A stretch of 64,000 bases of DNA, from the NCBI GenBank assembly GCA_964451305.1, contig CAYVHV010000003.1, positions 1-64,000 on the forward strand, given 5' to 3'. Below, one piece after another: positions 41,968 through 50,185 of the stretch (its first letter is position 1; every line of letters begins with the position of its first letter). Made by a program: the position numbers and the translations under genes. The DNA comes from SHLQ01 sp964451305 (GTDB taxonomy: Bacteria; Actinomycetota; Acidimicrobiia; Acidimicrobiales; SHLQ01). The notes below the pieces were generated by a model that had not been told where the DNA came from, made no database searches, and worked only from the letters and a program-made list of their open reading frames with translations.

Positions 41968-42647
41968 GGGTCGAAACGGTATCCGACGCCAAACACGGTC
42001 ACGAGGTGCTTGGGCTTCGAGGGGTCTGTTTCAAGACGTCCACGAAGGCGGCGGACGTGCACGGTGACCGTGGACGGATCCTGCCACTCGGTCGAGCTGC
42101 TCCAAACCTTCTGAAGGAGGTCTTCGCGGGTCAGCGCTTCGCCGGGGTGGGCGAGGAAGCAGTTCAGGAGTTCGAATTCTTTTCGAGGAAGTTCGAGGGT
42201 CTCGCCGGCCTTTGAAACAACCCAGCGAGCGGGATCGACAGTGACGTCGCCGAACTGGGTGATCATCTCGGCGGCGGTGTTCGCCTCGGCGCTGCGTCGG
42301 AGGACCGATCGCACACGAGCAACGACCTCTCGCGCCGAGAACGGCTTGACGACGTAGTCGTCTGCGCCTGCTTCAAGCCCACGGACCCGATCAGATTCTT
42401 CGCCGCGTGCGGTGAGAAGGATGACCGGCAGCTGGGATGTACTCCGAATAAAGCTCAGGACGTCGAGACCGTTGCGCTTGGGAAGCATCAGGTCCAAAAG
42501 GACGAGTTCGGGGTTGTGTTCGGTGACGGCGGATACGGCGGCATCTCCATCTCCTACTTCGACGACATTGAAGCCGTCTGCAGCAAGATATTGCGAGAGG
42601 ACTTCGCGCACCATGGGTTCGTCGTCTACTACGAGGATCGTTGACAT
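41964..42647 (-). CDS. OmpR/PhoB-family response regulator
   Basis: 227 residues from ATG 42645-42647 (MSTILVVDDEPMVREVLSQY). The receiver domain has the DDE acidic pocket, the phospho-acceptor Asp in ELVLLDLMLPKRNG and the Lys in DDYVVKPFSAREV; a winged-helix DNA-binding domain follows (ELPRKEFELLNCFLAHPGEA, TVTVHVRRLRGRLETDPSKP). Partner of the kinase downstream. The targets are unknown. The frame is open to 42686, but that part has no homology value. Confidence 0.94.
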   Translation of the reverse strand: MSTILVVDDEPMVREVLSQYLAADGFNVVEVGDGDAAVSAVTEHNPELVLLDLMLPKRNGLDVLSFIRSTSQLPVILLTARGEESDRVRGLEAGADDYVVKPFSAREVVARVRSVLRRSAEANTAAEMITQFGDVTVDPARWVVSKAGETLELPRKEFELLNCFLAHPGEALTREDLLQKVWSSSTEWQDPSTVTVHVRRLRGRLETDPSKPKHLVTVFGVGYRFDP

Positions 42648-42963
42648 ATTCTTCACGCTAGTTAATAACCCGACAGATGTGAACAAACTTCCTCGGCAGT
42701 TCGCAAGTTGGTAATAACACCCGTTAAACGCCGCCGCTGCGTTGGACGTTCGGACGACTTCTTTGCGTGGCGGAGGGATTGACGAGGGGTTGGGGCGCGC
42801 GAACGGTCGGTTTCGCGCGAGATTGCTTGAGAACTCTGCGATTTACCGGTGACGAGAGATACGCGTAATCGCGCGCTTTCGTATTGGTTTGTTCCGCGAC
42901 CTCTCGTAGACTCGTCGTTCGTACTGAGCCGCCACTGCCCGCGGCTATTCGCAGGAGTCGGAA
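42648..42963. promoter_or_regulatory. Divergent intergenic region between the response regulator and rplM
   Basis: 316 bases without a gene. It holds the rplM promoter at 42884-42912 and the unmapped promoter of the response regulator, for which TAGCGT seven bases before its ATG is a candidate. No repeat or RNA gene is seen. Confidence 0.5.
42884..42912 (+). promoter_or_regulatory. Candidate promoter of rplM-rpsI
   Basis: TTGGTT (42884-42889), 17-base spacer, TAGACT (42907-42912). The expected start near 42919 gives a short leader of about 45 bases before rplM. Confidence 0.55.
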
Positions 42964-43413
42964 ATGACCACCACAACACCTAAAGCATCTGAGATCGAGC
43001 GTTCATGGCATATTGTCGACGCTGAAGGAATGGTGCTCGGCCGTCTCGCAACCGAGGTTGCGAACGTACTTCGCGGCAAGCACAAGCCGACGTACACGCC
43101 GAACCTCGACACTGGCGACCACGTCATCATCGTGAACGCAGACAAGATTGTCCTCACCTCCAACAAGGCTGAGCGCAAGATGGTCTACAGCCACTCCGGG
43201 TACCCGGGTGGTCTCAAGGAGAGCACCTACGCCGAAGCAATGGCCAAGGACTCCGCACAGGCTGTGACTCGCAGCATCAAGGGCATGCTGCCCAAGACGC
43301 GCCTCGGCCGTCAGCAAATCACCAAGCTCAAGGTCTACAGCGGCCCCGAGCATCCTCACGTGGCGCAGAACCCGCAGCCACTCGAATTCGCTCACGCAAA
43401 GCACCGGGCATAG
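42964..43413 (+). CDS. rplM: Ribosomal protein L13
   Basis: 149 residues. WHIVDAEGMVLGRLATEVAN, LRGKHKPTYTPNLDTGDHVI and VTRSIKGMLPKTRLGRQQITK in part are the L13 signature. AGGAGT precedes the ATG. It forms an operon with rpsI, 15 bases downstream. Confidence 0.97.
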   Translation: MTTTTPKASEIERSWHIVDAEGMVLGRLATEVANVLRGKHKPTYTPNLDTGDHVIIVNADKIVLTSNKAERKMVYSHSGYPGGLKESTYAEAMAKDSAQAVTRSIKGMLPKTRLGRQQITKLKVYSGPEHPHVAQNPQPLEFAHAKHRA

Positions 43414-43428
43414 GAAGACTGAAGAGAC

Positions 43429-43824
43429 ATGGCAACGACTACTCCCATCCAAACCACCGGCCGCCGCAAGCGTGCAGTAGCCCGAGTTCGCCTCGTACCA
43501 GGCGACGGCACAATGACCGTGAACGGTCGCACCCTTGAGGATTACTTCCCAAGCGCCGTGCACCGCCAGCAGCTCAGCGAGCCATTCCGTGTTACCGAGA
43601 CCGAAGGCAACTGGGACGTCAGCGTCACCATGCACGGTGGTGGACCTACCGGCCAGGCCGGCGCGATGCGCCTCGGTATTGCCCGTGGACTCCTCGAAGT
43701 CGATCCGGAATTCCGTGATTCGCTCAAGAAGGCTGGTTTCCTCACGCGTGATTCACGTAAGAAGGAATCGAAGAAGTACGGCCTCAAGAAGGCACGTAAG
43801 GCACCTCAGTACAGCAAGCGCTAA
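43429..43824 (+). CDS. rpsI: Ribosomal protein S9
   Basis: 131 residues whose C-terminal tail reaches the P-site tRNA. TTGRRKRAVARVRLVPGDGT, GGGPTGQAGAMRLGIARGLL and the end KKARKAPQYSKR with the essential final Lys-Arg are present. Confidence 0.98.
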   Translation: MATTTPIQTTGRRKRAVARVRLVPGDGTMTVNGRTLEDYFPSAVHRQQLSEPFRVTETEGNWDVSVTMHGGGPTGQAGAMRLGIARGLLEVDPEFRDSLKKAGFLTRDSRKKESKKYGLKKARKAPQYSKR

Positions 43825-43845
43825 TTTGCGCTGCGGTCGCAATCC

Positions 43846-43861
43846 GAGCCCTTGCGGGCTC
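43846..43861 (+). terminator. Hairpin after rpsI
   Basis: A perfect GAGCCC-TTGC-GGGCTC stem-loop 22 bases after the rpsI stop, without a T-tract. Confidence 0.45.
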
Positions 43862-43894
43862 TCGATGCTCGGCAGTTGGTCAGAGGCCGCGTCC

Positions 43895-43921
43895 GTTCGA
43901 GTCGGCTGCGCAGCCTCGAAC
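43895..43921 (+). promoter_or_regulatory. Stem-loop directly before glmM
   Basis: Arms GTTCGAG and CTCGAAC enclose the inner palindrome GCTGCGCAGC; the structure ends 14 bases before the GTG of glmM and is followed by TAGTGT, a possible -10. It may be a second terminator or a control element. Confidence 0.35.
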
Positions 43922-43935
43922 TAGTGTGATATCTC

Positions 43936-45252
43936 GTGCTTAGGTTTGGGACTGATGGGGTTCGAGCGGAGGCTTTTACTCAGCTGACGGTCGAGTTTGC
44001 TCGAGCATTGGGTGCTGCTTCGGCGCGCACGCTCGACGGCGACACGATCGTCGTCGGTCGTGACACCCGTGAATCGGGTCCAGCGCTTCAGCAGGCCTTC
44101 GCCGAAGGCGCAGCGAGCAACGGCGTTGCTGTTCGCGATCTCGGAGTCGTGCCGACCCCAGCGGTTGCGTGGGTGTGCAAAGCCGATGGCTTGCCCGGAG
44201 CCATGCTCTCGGCGTCGCACAACCCGTGGCAGGACAACGGCATCAAGTTGTTCTCCGCCGGTGGGCTCAAACTTTCCGATGCTGACCAAGACGTCATCCA
44301 GCGCCAGCTCGACGATGCTCACGCTGCTGGATACCCGACCGAAGTAACGGCACCGACAATCACGGCTGGTTCGATCGATCGCTACATCGACGCGGTGATC
44401 GCGTCGGTCGACGGACGACGCTTTGACGGCAGCACGGTTGTGCTCGATTCGGCCAATGGGTCCGCGTCGACGACCGCGCAACAGATCTTTGAGAGCCTCG
44501 GCGCCACCGTCGTCAGCCTTGCCGATCAACCCGACGGTCAGAACATCAACGCAGGGGTTGGTTCGACCCATCCGGAGTTTCTTCAAGCCGCCGTCCTCGA
44601 ACATCAGGCCGTCGCTGGTTTTGCGTTCGACGGCGACGCTGATCGCATCGCTGCGGTCGGTAGCGATGGAACGCTCATCGATGGTGATCGGATAATTGCC
44701 ATGAGCGCGCTCGATCGCCGCGAACGTGGCGTCCTTACCAATGACACCGTCGTGATCACCGTCATGGCCAACCTCGGCTTTCGCAGGGCGATGGACTCGT
44801 ACGGCATCGCCATGGTCGAAACGCCCGTTGGCGACCGCTACGTGCTCGAAGAGCTCGATGCCGGTGGTTACTCACTCGGTGGCGAGCAGTCCGGTCACGT
44901 CATCCATCGCGATCTCGCAACGACCGGCGACGGCGTCCTTACCGCAGTGCAGTTGTTCGATGCCGTCCGGCGTCGCGATGTCGACATGGGTGCATGGGCC
45001 GCTGAGGTCATGGATCGACTCCCACAGGTCCTCATCAACGTCCGAACAGCAGAGAAAATCCCCGATCTCAATCAGAAGCTGGCTACGGCTGTCACCGCAG
45101 AAGAAGAAACCCTCGGCTCTGGCGGCCGTGTTCTCATTCGCGAGTCTGGGACCGAGCCGGTCGTGCGCGTTATGGTCGAGGCCGAAACCTCTGAGATTGC
45201 TACCGAATCCGCCGAACGGCTCGTCGCTGCTGTCGAAGCACTTTCGGCCTAA
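43936..45252 (+). CDS. glmM: Phosphoglucosamine mutase
   Basis: Turns glucosamine-6-phosphate into glucosamine-1-phosphate for peptidoglycan precursors. 438 residues: LRFGTDGVRAEAFTQLTVEF in part, the phosphoserine loop AMLSASHNPWQDNGIKLFS, the metal loop FAFDGDADRIAAVG, the sugar loop GGEQSGHVI and the phosphate loop RESGTEPVVRVMVE. GTG start fixed by homology; no strong ribosome-binding site. It precedes glmS, the enzyme making its substrate. Confidence 0.96.
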   Translation: MLRFGTDGVRAEAFTQLTVEFARALGAASARTLDGDTIVVGRDTRESGPALQQAFAEGAASNGVAVRDLGVVPTPAVAWVCKADGLPGAMLSASHNPWQDNGIKLFSAGGLKLSDADQDVIQRQLDDAHAAGYPTEVTAPTITAGSIDRYIDAVIASVDGRRFDGSTVVLDSANGSASTTAQQIFESLGATVVSLADQPDGQNINAGVGSTHPEFLQAAVLEHQAVAGFAFDGDADRIAAVGSDGTLIDGDRIIAMSALDRRERGVLTNDTVVITVMANLGFRRAMDSYGIAMVETPVGDRYVLEELDAGGYSLGGEQSGHVIHRDLATTGDGVLTAVQLFDAVRRRDVDMGAWAAEVMDRLPQVLINVRTAEKIPDLNQKLATAVTAEEETLGSGGRVLIRESGTEPVVRVMVEAETSEIATESAERLVAAVEALSA

Positions 45253-45334
45253 TCAATACGACTTGTCTTTACAAGGGCTTTCTTGCCCGGTCGTAAAGGT
45301 ACATGGGTACCCCCCGTCAAGTCCCGGCGTTTTC

Positions 45335-45340
45335 TACAAT
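45335..45340 (+). promoter_or_regulatory. Candidate -10 box of glmS
   Basis: TACAAT about 50 bases before the glmS ATG. No -35 hexamer is found at 16-18 bases upstream, so this is weak. Confidence 0.3.
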
Positions 45341-45390
45341 GGGCATTGAGCTGAGCACCGCTGCGCGTGCTCATTTGAAAGAGAGCTTTC

Positions 45391-48300
45391 ATGTGCGGAA
45401 TTATCGCCGTCATTCGTCGCCCGTCGAATCGTGCGGTACCAACCCGAGACGACATTCTCGGCCTGGTTGATGGAACGGCCAATGTCCTCGATGGCATTGC
45501 CCTTGAACACGCCGATGGACCGCTAGCGACGATCGTCGAGCGCCTCAGCGCCGCCGACACGCTGTTGCGCGGCACCTCCGGCGTGCGCTTGCTGATCGCG
45601 GACCCAGGATTGAGCGATCTGTTGCGCGCCGAGCTCGGCTCGTTGAACGCTCACCTCGATGCGCTCGAAGCAGACCTCGATTCGAAGGCCACGGTCGACG
45701 CGCTCGACCTCGAGGCGGTCAACGCGCTCCTCATCTCCGCACGAGATGCCGCATGGGCGATCGAACGTGATCGTCTCCGCGCTGCCGTTGTTGTTTCCGA
45801 CCTCGGTGGTCGCGACGTTCACGACGCAGGCATCGACGCAATCTTCTCCGTGCACCAAGCACTCTCGGCGATCGACCGTATGGAAGTTCGTGGTCGTGAC
45901 TCTGCTGGAGTTCACCTGCTCGTCAGCAACCACGGGCTCGACCTCGATGATGCAGCGATCGTCGCCGCACTCGATGCGCGTAGCGACAAGACCGACCTAT
46001 TCACCGATTCGGCTGTCCGCCGCGTGGGCGAGCGTCTCAGCTTCGTATACAAAGTCGCCGCGGAGATCGGCGAGCTCGGTGACAACACAGCGTCACTTCG
46101 CAACAGCATCCGCAATGACGCCCTTCTCCGTCAGGCCCTCGATAACTCGACCGCTGAGGTCGTCGTCATTGGCCACACCCGGTGGGCGAGTGTCGGAATT
46201 GTTTCTGAGCCCAACGCGCACCCCGTCAACTCGGATCAAACCTCTGAGCACAGCGGACCGTATTGCACGGCAGTTCTGAATGGAGACGTCGATAACTATG
46301 GCGATCTGATCCGTTCCGAAGAACTCTGCATTGCAGACGACATCACCACAGACACCAAGGTCATCCCGACGCTGACGTCGAAGCACCTCGACGCTGGTCA
46401 TGACATCACCGAAGCGTTCCGTCGTGCAGTGTCGGTCTTTGAGGGATCGGTCGCGATCGGCCTCTCCAGCGAAGAAGCGCCGAACGACCTTCTGCTCGCA
46501 CTTCGTGGCAGTGGCCAGTCGATTTACGTTGGTTTGTGTGAGGACAGCTACATCGTGGCGTCCGAACCATACGGCGTTGTCGAAGAGACCACCGAGTACA
46601 TCCGCATGGACGGCGAGACGCCGGCGAACCCGGATAACCCGAGTGCGAGCCGCGGGCAGATCTTGCGTCTTTCAGGCACCGCTGCTGGCGAGATCTCCGG
46701 CATCGAGCGCGTGGGTTACGACGGCACGGTGCTTCCAGTAACCAATGCCGATATTGCGATCGCCGAGGTCACCACACGAGACATCGATCGTGGCGACTAC
46801 AAGCACTACCTGTTTAAGGAAATCTCGGAGTCTCCACGCAGCTTCCGCAAGACCCTGCGTGGAAAGCTCGTCGAGACCGATGGCCACTTCTCGGTCACGG
46901 TTCCAGAATCGATCATGCCGAGCCAGGTCGCGGAGAAGCTCAGCTCCGGCCAGATCAAGAACATCTATGTGATCGGCCAAGGAACCGCAGCTGTTGCCGG
47001 CCAAGCGGTCGCAGCGTCGATCACCGACGAAGTTGAGGGGCACATCAGCGTTCAGGCTCTTGTTGCAACCGAGCTCAGTGGATTCGGTCTTCGAAAGGAC
47101 ATGTCGGACTCGCTGATCATTGCCATTTCCCAGTCCGGAACGACAACCGATACCAACCGTACGGTCGACATCGTGAAACAGCGCGGTGCGTCGGTACTCG
47201 CCATCGTCAACCGTCGCGGAAGCGACCTCACCGATCGTGCCGAGGGCGTGTTCTACACCTCCGATGGCCGTGACGTGGAAATGAGTGTTGCATCGACCAA
47301 GGCGTTCTACGCACAGATCGCCGCTGGCTTCCTACTCGCAATCGCTATTGGTGACCTCGCCATCCCGAATCGTGAAGAGCCCGAAGACCGCCAGCAGTTG
47401 CTCGCCGACCTTCGAGATCTTCCAGATCGCATGGTCGAGACGATCGCTAAGCGTGGCGACATCGCACGTGCGGCCAGCGCACACGCACCATCACGCCGTT
47501 ACTGGGCTGTGGTCGGCAACGGCTACAACCTGATTGCGGCTCGCGAGCTTCGAATCAAGCTCTCCGAGCTCTGCTACAAGTCGATCGCCGCGGACTCGAC
47601 CGAGGACAAAAAGCACATCGACCTCTCGTCTGAACCGCTGATCCTTATCTGCGCAACCGGCCTCGAAGGCTCGACGGCCGACGATGTTGGCAAAGAGGTA
47701 GAGATCTTCCGTTCGCACAAGTCGGCACCGATCGTGATCGCGAACGAGGGTGAGACGCGCTTCTCATCGGCGCTCGACGTCATCTATGTGCCGGTCGTGC
47801 ACCGTCGCCTGTCGTTCGTGTTGTCGACCGTCGTCGGCCACTTGTTCGGCTACGAAGCTGCGCTCGCCATCGACGCTCAGGCAACGCCACTGCGCGAAGC
47901 ACGGTCGGCTGTGGAGCACCTGATCGAAGAAACTCGGGGCTCGCTCTCGGGCGAAGAGTTCCTCGAGCAGATTCGTCCAAGCATCGAAGCCGCGCAGACG
48001 AAGTTCAATGAAGGTGTCCGAGTGGGGGCCTACAACGGTCACCTCGAAGCCTCGACTGCAGTTCAGCTGATGGGCCGCTTCCGCTACGCAAGTGGCGCGG
48101 TGCCACTCGACAGCTACCAAGCCGAATACGGCAAGGTCGGAACCCCCGCCGTCGTCATCGAAGACCTGACCTTCGCCCTCGGCGGAGCGATCGATGAGCT
48201 CACCCGTCCCGTCGACGCAATCAAGCATCAGGCCAAGACCGTGACCGTCGGCATTTCGCGTACCGATGAAACCTTGCTCGAGGTGCCGCTCGTGTCGGAG

Positions 48301-48828
48301 GTCCTCGAGGCTGGAACGCCACGAGACGGCCTTACCTACTCAACGATTCGTACTCTGGCGAACCTCGACCCGGCCGTTATTTCGGTCGCCGGTTGGACCC
48401 GTTACGACATCGACCTCTCCGAGTCTGGCGGCACGATCAGTGTCGTCGATCGCGGAGGAGTCGCATCGACGATTCCAAGCCGAACCGACAAGTCGCCCGC
48501 GCTGCGTGGAACGAAGCAACGGGTCGCCGAAGAACGCGAGGTGCTTGTTTCCAAGGGTCGTAGCGACGGACGCACGATCATCATGATTCCCGAGGTCAAG
48601 GACAACCACACCACGGGCATGACGCTCTTGCACATCGATCTACACGAGACCCTCGACCCCGAGATCATGCGAGGCGTGCTCCAGGGATACCGCAACCGGT
48701 ATTCGGCGCTCCACGGCGCTGTCACCGAGACCGAGGATTCATTCCGCATCGATCGCCTCGGACAAGAGTCCGTCGGCGACCTGCTCGTGGTTTCGATCCA
48801 AGAACTCGCGGACCGCTGGCGCTCCTGA
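45391..48828 (+). CDS. glmS: Oversized glutamine-fructose-6-phosphate aminotransferase
   Basis: Makes glucosamine-6-phosphate from fructose-6-phosphate and glutamine. 1145 residues against about 610 normally. The N-terminal nucleophile is Cys2 (MCGIIAVIRR). Glutaminase motifs follow, but far apart: MEVRGRDSAG near residue 165, IGHTRWASVG near 260, NAHPVNSD, LNGDVDNYGDL near 296, TDTKVI. About 140 and 40 extra residues are inserted between them. Two SIS domains come next (IYVIGQGTAAVAGQAVAAS, ISQSGTTTDTN; YWAVVGNGYNLIAARELRIK), then where the family ends (about residue 830) some 315 further residues of unknown function. The final tail motif of standard GlmS is poorly kept. It follows glmM after 138 bases. 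Confidence 0.85.
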   Translation: MCGIIAVIRRPSNRAVPTRDDILGLVDGTANVLDGIALEHADGPLATIVERLSAADTLLRGTSGVRLLIADPGLSDLLRAELGSLNAHLDALEADLDSKATVDALDLEAVNALLISARDAAWAIERDRLRAAVVVSDLGGRDVHDAGIDAIFSVHQALSAIDRMEVRGRDSAGVHLLVSNHGLDLDDAAIVAALDARSDKTDLFTDSAVRRVGERLSFVYKVAAEIGELGDNTASLRNSIRNDALLRQALDNSTAEVVVIGHTRWASVGIVSEPNAHPVNSDQTSEHSGPYCTAVLNGDVDNYGDLIRSEELCIADDITTDTKVIPTLTSKHLDAGHDITEAFRRAVSVFEGSVAIGLSSEEAPNDLLLALRGSGQSIYVGLCEDSYIVASEPYGVVEETTEYIRMDGETPANPDNPSASRGQILRLSGTAAGEISGIERVGYDGTVLPVTNADIAIAEVTTRDIDRGDYKHYLFKEISESPRSFRKTLRGKLVETDGHFSVTVPESIMPSQVAEKLSSGQIKNIYVIGQGTAAVAGQAVAASITDEVEGHISVQALVATELSGFGLRKDMSDSLIIAISQSGTTTDTNRTVDIVKQRGASVLAIVNRRGSDLTDRAEGVFYTSDGRDVEMSVASTKAFYAQIAAGFLLAIAIGDLAIPNREEPEDRQQLLADLRDLPDRMVETIAKRGDIARAASAHAPSRRYWAVVGNGYNLIAARELRIKLSELCYKSIAADSTEDKKHIDLSSEPLILICATGLEGSTADDVGKEVEIFRSHKSAPIVIANEGETRFSSALDVIYVPVVHRRLSFVLSTVVGHLFGYEAALAIDAQATPLREARSAVEHLIEETRGSLSGEEFLEQIRPSIEAAQTKFNEGVRVGAYNGHLEASTAVQLMGRFRYASGAVPLDSYQAEYGKVGTPAVVIEDLTFALGGAIDELTRPVDAIKHQAKTVTVGISRTDETLLEVPLVSEVLEAGTPRDGLTYSTIRTLANLDPAVISVAGWTRYDIDLSESGGTISVVDRGGVASTIPSRTDKSPALRGTKQRVAEEREVLVSKGRSDGRTIIMIPEVKDNHTTGMTLLHIDLHETLDPEIMRGVLQGYRNRYSALHGAVTETEDSFRIDRLGQESVGDLLVVSIQELADRWRS

Positions 48829-48860
48829 GCGTTCCTTTCACGAGCTGATAGCTAACTCGA

Positions 48861-49520
48861 TCAGTCGTCGGCGTGAACCTTGGAGAACGCTTCGACGAGG
48901 TCTACAAAGCCCCCGACGAACTCACTGAATGCAGCATCGAATGGTTCGGGGCTACCGCCGACGAGGATGACGCCGGGAACAGTGGTGAGCAGCTCGGTTT
49001 GGGTTGAGCGGCGGTGGGCTTGGTTCTCGGGCATCGACGGATAGAGCACGATCTCGCCGCTGATCGACGCGAGCTCCTCAGCTGTCGTGCCGCGTATCGG
49101 GAAGCCGTCGAGCAGCGCATCAGCTGCATCATCACCAACCGCATCGGTGATGATGATCCGCGCCAGCCCGTCGATCACAAGATCGCCCGCGGTTGCGGGC
49201 CAGCACAGCATTGTCCTCGCAACGAGCTCAGGTCGGTCGAGCAGCAGCCGTAGCGCAACGCTACAACCGTTCGAGCCAGCGACGATCGCCGCTCGTTCGT
49301 GACCAGATTGCTCGATGGTGGCCGCGAGAGACTCAGCCTCCTCGACCCATGATGTTGGTTGAACCGGACGTTCGTGGACGATGACCTCGACGTTGCGTCC
49401 GTTGAGCATCGGGGCGACGCCGGTATCGATCCAGAACGACGCACCAGTTACTTGGGGTTCGTCGTAGAGGCCTCCGTGAACGAGGACGACGGGAAGATTC
49501 TCCGGGAGTTGTAGCACCAT
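48861..49520 (-). CDS. Alpha/beta hydrolase-like protein
   Basis: 219 residues from ATG 49518-49520 (MVLQLPENLPVVLVHGG). LPVVLVHGGLYDEPQ gives the HGG oxyanion region, AAIVAGSNGCSVALRLLLDR the nucleophile Ser in AGSNG, and a late catalytic region is less clear. No signal peptide. Convergent with glmS and divergent from the PH-domain pair. Substrate unknown. Confidence 0.75.
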   Translation of the reverse strand: MVLQLPENLPVVLVHGGLYDEPQVTGASFWIDTGVAPMLNGRNVEVIVHERPVQPTSWVEEAESLAATIEQSGHERAAIVAGSNGCSVALRLLLDRPELVARTMLCWPATAGDLVIDGLARIIITDAVGDDAADALLDGFPIRGTTAEELASISGEIVLYPSMPENQAHRRSTQTELLTTVPGVILVGGSPEPFDAAFSEFVGGFVDLVEAFSKVHADD

Positions 49521-49653
49521 TGGATCATGGCATTGCGTGGGGCCTAATAGGTGGTGATAAAGATTTCTCTGATCGACCCCACGGTCCTTCGCCACTCGAT
49601 GCACTACAACTCATTGTCGGGGCCACGCGTTCCCGAGTTCGTCGGCCCGCCAC

Positions 49654-49659
49654 TACGAT
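49654..49659 (+). promoter_or_regulatory. Candidate -10 box giving a leaderless PH-domain gene
   Basis: TACGAT ends seven bases before the GTG at 49667, which has no ribosome-binding site. Confidence 0.3.
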
Positions 49660-49666
49660 TGAGCCC

Positions 49667-50185
49667 GTGGCTTCCTCGTTCTCGAACGAACCGATCGATG
49701 TGTCGGGCATTCCTCAATTGCGAGACGACGCGTTTGTTCCCGTCCACCCCAACCTGTTACGTGTCGCATTGATCGGCCGCGGAATCTTCGCAACCATCGT
49801 TATCGCCATCGGGATCGCTGTTGCAGCGCTCTCGGATATGGATGTGTGGATTCCAATCGCACTGTCGGGGGGCGTTCTCGCCCTGATCATGCTGTCCGTC
49901 GTGCTCAAGATCCTCGAGATCAAGAACATTGCATACCAAGTTCGCGAACACGACTTGTCCTATCGCAACGGGCTGCTCGTCAAGCGAGTGCAGACCGTCC
50001 CGTTCGTTCGAGTGCAGCATGCACAGATGCGCCAAGGGCCCGTCGAGCGCCTTTTTGGAATCTCCACGTTGGGGATTAACTCGGCCGGTCCTGATCTGGC
50101 GATCGCTGGGCTTGGAGTCGAGGACGCAACCCGTCTTCGAGCTCTCGTCATCGAGCGCGCTGGCGAGCTCATCGAGGAACAGTGA
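49667..50185 (+). CDS. PH-domain (bPH2, YdbS-like) membrane protein
   Basis: 172 residues from GTG 49667 (MASSFSNEPIDVSG). After FVPVHPNLLRVALIGRGIFA two hydrophobic helices follow, then the bacterial PH domain IAYQVREHDLSYRNGLLVKR with TVPFVRVQHAQMRQGPVERL, the typical bPH2 pattern. Its stop overlaps the next gene by four bases. YdbS-YdbT pairs occur widely; the function is not settled. Confidence 0.8.
   Translation: MASSFSNEPIDVSGIPQLRDDAFVPVHPNLLRVALIGRGIFATIVIAIGIAVAALSDMDVWIPIALSGGVLALIMLSVVLKILEIKNIAYQVREHDLSYRNGLLVKRVQTVPFVRVQHAQMRQGPVERLFGISTLGINSAGPDLAIAGLGVEDATRLRALVIERAGELIEEQ

Noticed and set aside
41353..42114. 253-codon open frame opposite the histidine kinase
   Set aside because: Antisense to the kinase and regulator genes with Arg/Glu/His-rich shadow composition.
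45253..45390. A glmS ribozyme in the leader of glmS
   Set aside because: The leader is only 138 bases and I see no conserved catalytic core; this ribozyme class is typical of Firmicutes.
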